Shown: one piece after another, positions 1 through 6,184 of the stretch
How the letters are laid out: every line of letters begins with the position of its first letter
Position numbering within the stretch: position 1 is the first letter of the stretch
Assembly: GCA_934668605.1 (NCBI GenBank)
Contig: CAKUNY010000067.1
Coordinates: forward strand, 1-10,290
Direction of reading: 5' to 3'
DNA from: an uncultured Oscillospiraceae bacterium
GTDB taxonomy: Bacteria > Bacillota > Clostridia > Oscillospirales > Oscillospiraceae
Length of the DNA: 10,290 nucleotides
Notes under the pieces: model-generated
What the model was told of the DNA's origin: nothing
Databases searched by the model: none
Seen by the model: only the letters and a program-made list of their open reading frames with translations
Program-made: the position numbers and the translations under genes

Positions 1-57
1 CTCTTAGATGGTAAAACATTGGGGCTAACGCAAAACCTTAGAAAGAGGCGATTTTCT

Positions 58-1404
58 ATGAATCGGGACCTGACGGTCGGAAAACCGGAGCGCGTGCTGT
101 GGCAATACTGCATGCCGCTGTTCGGAAGCGTGATTTTTCAGCAGCTTTACAATCTGGCGGACAGCTTTGTCGCCGGTAAATTCATTGGAGAAGAGGCGCT
201 TGCCGCCGTCGGCAACAGCTACGAGATCACGCTCATCTTCATAGCCTTTGCCTTCGGCTGCAACATCGGCTGCTCGGTCATTGTCGCGCAGCTGTTCGGC
301 GCGAAGGAATACCGCGATATGAAAACGGCGGTGTCGACGACGATGGTGCTGAGCACGGCCACGTGCGCGGTGCTGATGGCGATCGGCCTCGGGCTGTGTA
401 CGCCGCTGCTTGCGCTCATCCACACGCCGGAAAACATTCTCGCGGACTCGAGGCTGTATCTTCGCATCTATGTGCTCGGTCTTCCGTTCGTCTTTTTCTA
501 CAATGTGGCGACGGGCATTTTCTCGGCGCTGGGCGACTCCAAAACGCCCTTCTGGTTTCTGGCCGCGTCGTCGCTTTCCAATATTTTTGTCGACATCCTG
601 TTCGTCACGACGTTCCGGATGGGCGTTGCCGGTGTGGCGTGGGCGACGTTTTTGTGCCAGTGCGTCAGCTGCGTGCTGGCGGTCGCGGTGGTCTTCCGGC
701 GGCTGTCGAAGGTCGAGGGCGCGGAAAAAGCGCCGGTGTTTTCCGGCAGGATCTTGCAGCGGATCTTGCGCATCGCCATCCCAAGCGTCTTGCAGCAGAG
801 CTTCATTTCCGTCGGCAATATCATTTTGCAGGGCGTGATCAACACCTTCGGCTCCGGCGTCATTGCCGGGTATTCCGCGGGCGTGAAGCTCAACAACCTC
901 GTCATCACGTCCTTTACAACGCTCGGAAACGGCATTTCGAACTACACCGCGCAGAATATCGGAGCCGGAAAGCTCTCGCGCGTCAAAGAGGGCTTCCGCG
1001 CGGGGCTCAAGCTCGTCTGGGCGCTGAGTCTGCCGATGATGCTTCTATACGTATTTTGCGGCGGGGCGCTTATCCATATTTTCATCGACGCGCCGACCGA
1101 AACGGCCTTGCAGACGGCGGTGACGTATCTGCGGATTTTGTCGCCGTTCTATTTTGTCGTCTCGGCAAAGCTCGTGGCCGACGGCATTCTGCGAGGCGGC
1201 GGCGTGATGGGAAAGTTTATGATCTCGACGTTCACGGACTTGATTCTTCGCGTGGCGATCGCCGTGGTGCTGTCGAAAACGGCGCTTGGCGCGACGGGGA
1301 TCTGGTGCGCGTGGCCGGTCGGCTGGACGGTCGCAACGACGCTTTCGGTGCTCTTTTATAAGCAGGGCTACTGGAACCGCGCGCAGGAAAACACGAAGGA
1401 GTAA
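58..1404 (+). CDS. MATE-family multidrug/cation efflux transporter
   Basis: This encodes a 448-residue polytopic membrane protein of the MATE family, which exports drugs or other organic compounds using a Na+ or H+ gradient. The length matches the usual 12-helix MATE fold of two six-helix halves. The first half opens with PLFGSVIFQQLYNLADSFVA (residues 20-39), a MATE helix-1 signature with the characteristic NxxD (N32, D35). A similar block containing IPSVLQQSF opens the second half. The ATG at 58 is chosen because AAAGAGG at 42-48 lies 9 bases upstream and the protein then starts directly with the usual MATE N-terminus; an in-frame TTG at 19 would add 13 residues with no ribosome binding site. 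The deaminase gene follows after 6 bases, so the two are probably co-transcribed. The substrate cannot be told from sequence. The family call is secure; the drug specificity is unknown. Confidence 0.93.
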   Translation: MNRDLTVGKPERVLWQYCMPLFGSVIFQQLYNLADSFVAGKFIGEEALAAVGNSYEITLIFIAFAFGCNIGCSVIVAQLFGAKEYRDMKTAVSTTMVLSTATCAVLMAIGLGLCTPLLALIHTPENILADSRLYLRIYVLGLPFVFFYNVATGIFSALGDSKTPFWFLAASSLSNIFVDILFVTTFRMGVAGVAWATFLCQCVSCVLAVAVVFRRLSKVEGAEKAPVFSGRILQRILRIAIPSVLQQSFISVGNIILQGVINTFGSGVIAGYSAGVKLNNLVITSFTTLGNGISNYTAQNIGAGKLSRVKEGFRAGLKLVWALSLPMMLLYVFCGGALIHIFIDAPTETALQTAVTYLRILSPFYFVVSAKLVADGILRGGGVMGKFMISTFTDLILRVAIAVVLSKTALGATGIWCAWPVGWTVATTLSVLFYKQGYWNRAQENTKE

Positions 1405-1410
1405 CAAAGC

Positions 1411-1851
1411 ATGGACATCTGGCAGACGCTTTATGAAAAGGCAAGGGCGCAGTATCACCCGGAGGAGGTTTCGCCGTTTGTCTACGCGCACCATGTGGTC
1501 TGCGCGCTGGAAAGTGAAAACGGGGAAATTTTCACGGGCTTCTGCATCGAAAGCTGCTGCGGCGTGATGGATCTTTGCGCCGAGCGCGTCGCGGGACTCA
1601 ATATGTATGTGAACAGCGGCCAGACAGTCGTCCGGCGTCTCATCGCCTTTCGGGAGAAAGCGCCCGATGGCGGCGGAAGCGGGATGCCGTGCGGCGCGTG
1701 CCGGGAGTTTTTCATGCAGCTCTCGAAACGAAACCGCGATATGGAGATCCTGGTCGACTTTGATACGCGCGAAACCGTCCGGCTGGGAGAGCTGATGCCC
1801 AGCTGGTGGGGCGACGAACGATACGAGCAGGCAAAACAGAACGAAGAATAG
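1411..1851 (+). CDS. Cytidine-deaminase-family zinc enzyme
   Basis: This encodes a 146-residue cytoplasmic protein of the cytidine deaminase superfamily, which hydrolytically deaminates cytidine-like substrates at a zinc centre. The zinc and catalytic residues are intact: CAER gives C56 and the proton-shuttling E58, and PCGAC at 93-97 gives C94 and C97. The spacing from the substrate-side Glu (E47) to C56 equals that in classical Cdd. The ribose-contacting motif is altered, however: classical NIEN reads CIES here (residues 45-48), so the usual Asn is Cys while the Glu is kept. The C-terminal MPSWWGDERY segment is not part of the core motifs. AAGGAG at 1396-1401, inside the end of the MATE gene, sits 9 bases before the ATG. 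The protein could salvage cytidine/deoxycytidine or act on a modified nucleoside. The family is secure; the exact substrate is not, so no symbol is given. Confidence 0.88.
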   Translation: MDIWQTLYEKARAQYHPEEVSPFVYAHHVVCALESENGEIFTGFCIESCCGVMDLCAERVAGLNMYVNSGQTVVRRLIAFREKAPDGGGSGMPCGACREFFMQLSKRNRDMEILVDFDTRETVRLGELMPSWWGDERYEQAKQNEE

Positions 1852-1859
1852 ACTTTTTT

Positions 1860-1906
1860 CGGCAGCCGCCGCTTTCTTCACGGGAAGCGGCGGCTGCCGT
1901 ATTTTC
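1860..1906 (+). terminator. Rho-independent terminator after the MATE/deaminase pair
   Basis: A perfect 15-bp GC-rich stem pairs 1860-1874 with 1885-1899 across a 10-base loop. It is followed by TATTTTCT, a moderate T tract. It begins 8 bases after the deaminase stop codon and separates that unit from the regulator operon. Confidence 0.85.
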
Positions 1907-1919
1907 TACATAAAAAAGC

Positions 1920-1948
1920 GTGAAAATCAGGAAACTATATGGTATGAT
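1920..1948 (+). promoter_or_regulatory. Probable sigma-A promoter of the regulator-kinase-binding protein operon
   Basis: A near-consensus -10 hexamer TATGAT lies at 1943-1948, preceded by an extended -10 TG at 1940-1941. A partial -35, GTGAAA (1920-1925, 4 of 6 consensus), is spaced by 17 bases. Transcription would start near 1955, about 30 bases before the ATG, and just downstream of the preceding terminator. The flanking DNA is AT-rich compared with the genes. This is a prediction by eye. Confidence 0.65.
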
Positions 1949-1985
1949 AAGAAAAAAGAGCGGGAAATGAGAAAGGAGCGGCGGC

Positions 1986-3218
1986 ATGGACAAACAGAAT
2001 CTTCTGAGCGTTGTGGTCGCGGACGATGAGCAGGAGCTGCTCGGCGCGGTCTGCCAGCTCATCGACTGGGAGGGCATCGGCTTTCAGCTTGTCGGAAGAG
2101 CCAGCAACGGGCTCGACGCGCTGCAATTGGTAGAGGAATTGCAGCCGGACTTTCTGCTGACGGATATCCACATGCCGTTCATCTCCGGGACGGCGCTGGC
2201 TGCGCAGGTCAAGGCCGTGCAGCCGCTCATTCAGGTGGCGTTTTTGAGCGGGTACGACGAGTTTGAATACGCGCAGCAGGGCATTGCCTGCGAGGTGATC
2301 GCGTATCTGCTCAAGCCCATTTCTATGGCGCGGCTGACGCAGGAGCTCATTGAAATTCACCGGAAGATCGAGAAAAAGCAGGCGGATTTTTCGGCCGCGC
2401 GGCAGGATTCAGCCAACCATCAGGCCGTCGCGGCGGCAATGCTGCTCGACTGCTATTTTTACGCCGGACGCGAGCAGAATCTCAAAGCCCTTTCGCGCAT
2501 GGGGCTGGAGCCGGACGCGGTTCGGAGCGTGACGGTGGCGGCGCTTTCCGGCGGGGATGCGGACGAGCGGGCCTGCCAGACGGCGCTTGGCGCGGCGGAG
2601 AAATTTCTCTCGCGGCAATACCCGTGCCGGGGCTTTTGCAGCGCGGGGCGGATCGTGCTGCTGCTTACTTCGGAGGGCGGCTTTTTGCAGCTGCATGCGG
2701 CCATCGACGAGCTGCGCCGCGCGCTCAAGCGGACGCTGGGGCTGGATGTAAGCGCCGGTATCAGCAAGGAGCACGCGCCGGACGCGGATTTTCACGAGGC
2801 CTATAAAGAGGCGATGGAGGCGCTCAAAACCGCGGAGACGGAAAGCGGCTTCTGCGCCGCCGACGGGCAGAGCGGCATTGACCAGCTGTGCGGCAGAGTG
2901 CTGCAAATCATCGATAAGGAATACATGGACGAGACGCTGACGCTCCAGTCGGTGAGCGACCGCCTGCATGTGAGCGCGAGCTATCTCGGCCCCAACATCA
3001 AAAAGAACGCGGGAGACACGTTCATCAACCTCCTCATTCGGAAGCGGATGGCGGTGGCGCTCAACCTTCTGCAAAACAGCGACAGCCGCATCGCGGAAAT
3101 CGCCCGCCGCTGCGGGTATTCCGACCAGAGCTATTTTGGCTACTGCTTCAAAAAGTTCTACGGCGTTTCACCCGCCAAAATGCGGCAGGAGCGCGAGCAG
3201 AAGGGAGCCCACGCATGA
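1986..3218 (+). CDS. YesN-type response regulator (receiver plus AraC-family DNA-binding domain)
   Basis: This encodes a 410-residue cytoplasmic transcription regulator. Residues 6-125 form a CheY-like receiver with the acidic pair D13-D14, phospho-acceptor D60 in LLTDIHMP, switch residue S88 in FLSGYDEFEYA and K110 in YLLKP, so phosphotransfer should work. A poorly conserved middle (about 130-297) is typical of YesN proteins. The C-terminal AraC/XylS domain (about 300-405) has two helix-turn-helix units: one around 318-340, and one around 368-392 including the family signature RRCGYSDQSYFGYCFKKFYG. AAAGGAG at 1972-1978 is 7 bases before the ATG. The stop codon overlaps the kinase start (ATGA), indicating translational coupling and a cognate pair. 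YesN-type regulators commonly activate nearby carbohydrate uptake genes; the mglBAC importer downstream is the obvious target by inference. Confidence 0.93.
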   Translation: MDKQNLLSVVVADDEQELLGAVCQLIDWEGIGFQLVGRASNGLDALQLVEELQPDFLLTDIHMPFISGTALAAQVKAVQPLIQVAFLSGYDEFEYAQQGIACEVIAYLLKPISMARLTQELIEIHRKIEKKQADFSAARQDSANHQAVAAAMLLDCYFYAGREQNLKALSRMGLEPDAVRSVTVAALSGGDADERACQTALGAAEKFLSRQYPCRGFCSAGRIVLLLTSEGGFLQLHAAIDELRRALKRTLGLDVSAGISKEHAPDADFHEAYKEAMEALKTAETESGFCAADGQSGIDQLCGRVLQIIDKEYMDETLTLQSVSDRLHVSASYLGPNIKKNAGDTFINLLIRKRMAVALNLLQNSDSRIAEIARRCGYSDQSYFGYCFKKFYGVSPAKMRQEREQKGAHA

Positions 3219-4903
3219 AAAAGCGAAGCCTCAGCATGAACCAGATCATGATCTTGTCGCTGACGGCGATCGTGGTCGGGATTCTCGGGTGCGCCATCGC
3301 GTTCTTTCTGCAAACGTATCAGCGCTCGCTCATCCGCAACGCGCAGACCGACGGCCGGCGCACCATTTCGCAGGCAGCCAGCACCGTCGACGGATATCTC
3401 AGCGATATGAACAACGTCATGGAGCTGCTGGCAGACGAGCTCGTCACGCCGTCTGACGACCGGGAGCACTTTTTTGAGACGTTTCTTAAAATCCGCCCCG
3501 ACGTGGTCGCCGTGACGATTTACGACGAGGCAGGGTATCTCATGAACTGCTACAGCCTGGATCACGAGGTGCGGCCGGTCGTGCGGGAAAACCTGTCGTT
3601 CGACCGGTCGATGCTGGACGTGTACGCCGATGGCTATGTCTCCGCGCCGCACGTGATGTCGCTTTTTGAGGGATACTATCCGTGGGTCGTGACGATCATC
3701 CGCCCGGTGGACGCGGGCAAGTGGGAAAAGTGGGTGGCCGTCGACATCAGCTGTACGAACATCTCCTCCTATATTAACGGCATCGGCATCGGCCAGCGCG
3801 GGTACTGCTTTCTCGAGGACACGAACGGAAACATCGTCTACCATCCCCAGCAGCAGCTGATCTACTCCGACTTAAAGCAGGAAAATACCGCCCTCATTTC
3901 GACGCTCGACGACGGCAGCCACGTGATCGGCACGATGATCTACACCGTGCAGACGCTCAGAAGCGGTAACTGGCGCGTGGTGGGCGTGAGCTTTGTGCAG
4001 GAGATCATCACGGACAATCTGCGCGAGATCGCAAGGCTTCTGGCGCTGGCGGCGATCGCGATCGTGGCGGCGACGCTCGCGGTGAGCGTTCTGTTTTCCA
4101 GAGTCCTTTCCCGCCCGATCCACGACCTGATTTCCGCGATGGCGCAGTTTGAAAAGAACGCGGACAACTTTGTCTATGAGCCCGTCTCCGGCGTGCGCGA
4201 GGTGCAGAATCTGTCGTCGTCCTTTGCGCATATGGTGCGGAAAATTCAGCAGCTCATGGCGACCGTGCGCGCCGAAGAGGTGAACCTCCGCAAAACGGAG
4301 CTCAAGGCCTTGCAGGCGCAGATCAACCCGCATTTTCTTTACAATACGCTCGACTCGATTTCCTGGATGTGCGAGCAGGGGAAGAATCAGGACGCGGTTG
4401 TGATGGTCAACGCGCTGGCGCAGCTGTTTCGCATCAGCATCAGCAAGGGACACGAGCTCATTCCCATCCGCAGCGAGGTGCAGCACGCGAAGAGCTACCT
4501 GCAAATCCAGTCTGTGCGGTATAAAGACCAGTTTTCCTATCGCTTCGAGGTCGACGAGAGCTGCCTCGATTACCTCTGCAACAAGATTACCCTCCAGCCG
4601 ATCATCGAAAACGCGATTTACCACGGCATCAACGGCCTTGTAGACGAGGGCGAGATCGTCATTCGCATCGAATCGCAGGGGGACGACATTGTAGCGACCG
4701 TCGAGGATAACGGCGTGGGCATGGAGAAAGAGCAGATCGAGGCGATTTTCCGCCGCAGCGACGCCAAATCCGGCATCGGCATCAAGAACGTCAACGACCG
4801 GCTCAAAATCTGGTTCGGAGACGCGTACGGCATTACGATCGAGAGCGTCCCCGACGAGGGAACGCGCGTCATCGTGCGCATGCCCAAGAAGCAGAAGGAG
4901 TGA
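3215..4903 (+). CDS. YesM/LytS-type sensor histidine kinase with extracellular Cache-like domain
   Basis: This encodes a 562-residue membrane kinase. Helix TM1 spans about 11-32, an extracellular region about 33-273, and TM2 about 274-294. A HAMP linker follows (about 296-352), then the His_kinase domain and a HATPase domain. The extracellular part looks like a double Cache sensor: GQRGYCFLEDTNGNIVYHP (193-211) is the typical membrane-proximal Cache module. Phospho-acceptor H373 sits in QINPHFLYNTLDS, the hallmark of the YesM/LytS class. The ATP site has an N box with N466 in QPIIENAIYHG, DNGVGM (498-503) and GIG (520-522). The gene overlaps the regulator by ATGA; AAGGGAG at 3201-3207 serves its start. 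The binding-protein gene follows after 4 bases. The signal could be a small ligand bound by the Cache domain, or the loaded binding protein docking on it; the sequence does not decide. Confidence 0.93.
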   Translation: MKKRSLSMNQIMILSLTAIVVGILGCAIAFFLQTYQRSLIRNAQTDGRRTISQAASTVDGYLSDMNNVMELLADELVTPSDDREHFFETFLKIRPDVVAVTIYDEAGYLMNCYSLDHEVRPVVRENLSFDRSMLDVYADGYVSAPHVMSLFEGYYPWVVTIIRPVDAGKWEKWVAVDISCTNISSYINGIGIGQRGYCFLEDTNGNIVYHPQQQLIYSDLKQENTALISTLDDGSHVIGTMIYTVQTLRSGNWRVVGVSFVQEIITDNLREIARLLALAAIAIVAATLAVSVLFSRVLSRPIHDLISAMAQFEKNADNFVYEPVSGVREVQNLSSSFAHMVRKIQQLMATVRAEEVNLRKTELKALQAQINPHFLYNTLDSISWMCEQGKNQDAVVMVNALAQLFRISISKGHELIPIRSEVQHAKSYLQIQSVRYKDQFSYRFEVDESCLDYLCNKITLQPIIENAIYHGINGLVDEGEIVIRIESQGDDIVATVEDNGVGMEKEQIEAIFRRSDAKSGIGIKNVNDRLKIWFGDAYGITIESVPDEGTRVIVRMPKKQKE

Positions 4904-4907
4904 GAGC

Positions 4908-5873
4908 ATGAAAAAACGAATCCTGGCGCTGATTTTTGCGCTCCTTCTCGTGCTGTCCATGACCGGGTGCGCGAAGCGGACGATGACCGGCGAGCCATAC
5001 AAGATGTATATGATCGTTAAGTCGACCACGACGGAGTTCTGGAAGTCCGTCTTTGCGGGCGCGAACGCGGCAAAGTCCGAGTATAACGTTGACCTCACCG
5101 TTCTTGGCCCGGAAACAGAAGAGGATTACGAGGCGCAGAACGAATACATCCGGCAGGCGATCGCAGACGGCGCGGACGCAATTGTCTTCTCCGCCATCAG
5201 CTACACGAAAAACGCGCAGGCCATCGACGACGCGGCAAGCGCGGGCATCAAGGTCGTCGTCATTGACTCGGACGTACATTCAAGCGGCGTGGTTGCGCGC
5301 ATCGGGACGGACAATATCCAGGCAGGAAGAATGTGCGCGAAGGCGGCGCTTGAAACAGATCTGGAATCGATCGTGGTCGGCATTGTCAACTGCGACGTGG
5401 AAACCCAGAACGGACAGGAGCGCGAGCGGGGCTTCCGCGGGGGACTCGCGGGCGACAAGCGCGTGCAGGAAATTTACACTGTGAACGTTCCGACGGACGC
5501 GGAGCTTGCCCGGCAGGCGGCGCGGGAGCTTTTATTGGAGCGCCCGGACATCAACGTGCTGGTCGGGCTCAATGAGCCGCTCGCGGTCGGGACAGCGCTG
5601 GCCGTCGATGAGCTGGAGCTCGGAGGGCAGGTGCTTGAGATCGCGTTTGACACGAACCCCATCTGTGTCGAGCTCTTGCAGAAGGGCGCGGTGTCGGCGC
5701 TCATTGTCCAGAATCCGTACGCGATGGGATATCTGGGCGTGGAAAAGGCGTGGCAGAGCCTGCAGGGACAGCGCTTCGACGCGGATACGCTCATCAACAC
5801 CACGACCACCACGATCACCAGAGACACGATGTTTACGATCGAGAGCCAGAAGGCGATTTTCTCCTTCGGCTGA
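4908..5873 (+). CDS. Sugar-binding lipoprotein (RbsB-like), probable sensor partner of the kinase
   Basis: This encodes a 321-residue periplasmic-binding-protein fold (type I, Peripla_BP_4-like) held on the outer face of the membrane. A signal peptide ends in the lipobox MTGC, giving lipidated C21. The fold starts at YKMYMIVKSTTTEFW (31-45) and carries positions typical of ribose/galactose-class pockets: F44-W45, D120 and D122 in VIDSDV, R131 in RIGTDN, N222 in LNE, D248 in AFDTN and Q268 in VQNP. AAGGAG at 4895-4900, inside the end of the kinase gene, is 7 bases before the ATG, so the two are translated together. There is no permease or ATPase in this operon, and the downstream importer has its own binding protein. 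A role as ligand-presenting partner of the kinase is therefore inferred. It could instead be an alternative substrate receptor for MglAC. The sugar is unknown. Confidence 0.9.
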   Translation: MKKRILALIFALLLVLSMTGCAKRTMTGEPYKMYMIVKSTTTEFWKSVFAGANAAKSEYNVDLTVLGPETEEDYEAQNEYIRQAIADGADAIVFSAISYTKNAQAIDDAASAGIKVVVIDSDVHSSGVVARIGTDNIQAGRMCAKAALETDLESIVVGIVNCDVETQNGQERERGFRGGLAGDKRVQEIYTVNVPTDAELARQAARELLLERPDINVLVGLNEPLAVGTALAVDELELGGQVLEIAFDTNPICVELLQKGAVSALIVQNPYAMGYLGVEKAWQSLQGQRFDADTLINTTTTTITRDTMFTIESQKAIFSFG

Positions 5874-5895
5874 AGAAGATTTCAAAGAATGACCA

Positions 5896-5930
5896 TGAGG
5901 CGCGGACAGCTGGCCGCGCCTCAAATTTTT
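5896..5930 (+). terminator. Rho-independent terminator after the sensing operon
   Basis: A perfect 10-bp stem TGAGGCGCGG / CCGCGCCTCA (5896-5905 with 5914-5923) has an 8-base loop and is followed by AATTTTT. It starts 23 bases after the binding-protein stop, so mglBAC should need its own promoter. Confidence 0.8.
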
Positions 5931-6184
5931 GCAAGTTCAGGGAGAAATCTGGCTATGTTCGGCAATCTCGAAACAATCGGAATGAATTGGATGCAAAACG
6001 TTGGGACTTTGTGAAATATGAACAAAATATTGCGCCTGTTTTCGGCGCGCGAAAAATTTTTCAGAAAATTGAAGTCCAAAATTCGATATACGAACGCGGA
6101 CACGACTGCTACAATAGGGATGTACTTGAGGCGCGGGCATTTCGCGCCGGATGGTAAAATTTATGAATGGAGGATTTCCACGAG
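5931..6184 (+). promoter_or_regulatory. mglB upstream regulatory region and leader
   Basis: This 254-base stretch contains no convincing gene. Its upstream two thirds are much more AT-rich than the surrounding coding DNA, as expected for a control region. From left to right it holds a short hairpin GCGCC/GGCGC (6032-6036 with 6044-6048), a perfect 12-base palindrome GAAAAATTTTTC (6051-6062), AAAATT hexamers at 6053, 6065 and 6078, the likely promoter (-10 at 6110-6115), and a leader of about 60 bases. The leader has a 6-bp stem GGCGCG/CGCGCC (6130-6135 with 6143-6148), then the ribosome binding site ATGGAGG (6167-6173). Confidence 0.6.
6087..6115 (+). promoter_or_regulatory. Probable activator-dependent promoter of mglBAC
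   Basis: The -10 hexamer TACAAT (6110-6115) carries an extended TG at 6107-6108. The hexamer 17 bases upstream, TATACG (6087-6092), matches the -35 consensus at only 3 of 6 positions. A good extended -10 with a poor -35 is what a promoter needing an activator looks like. The start site would be near 6122. Confidence 0.55.

Noticed and set aside
19..57. In-frame TTG start extending the MATE protein by 13 residues
   Set aside because: There is no ribosome binding site before it, whereas AAAGAGG is placed correctly for the ATG at 58.
1045..1881. Minus-strand open frame of about 278 codons across the MATE and deaminase genes
   Set aside because: The product is Arg/His-rich with no known motif, and it covers two clear genes and their terminator on the other strand.
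3872..5098. Long open frame (about 400 codons) on the minus strand over the kinase and binding-protein genes
   Set aside because: It is opposite well-supported conserved genes, has no recognisable domain, is rich in His/Arg/Asp as expected for an antisense reading of GC-rich genes, and has no ribosome binding site evidence.
5988..6005. Possible catabolite control (cre-like) site around TGCAAAACGTTG
   Set aside because: The spacing between the TG and CG is one base too long and the right half does not match the consensus.
6032..6061. GCGCC/GGCGC hairpin followed by AAAAATTTTT as a second terminator before mglB
   Set aside because: The stem is only 5 bp, and A residues separate it from the T tract; a good terminator already ends the upstream operon at 5930.
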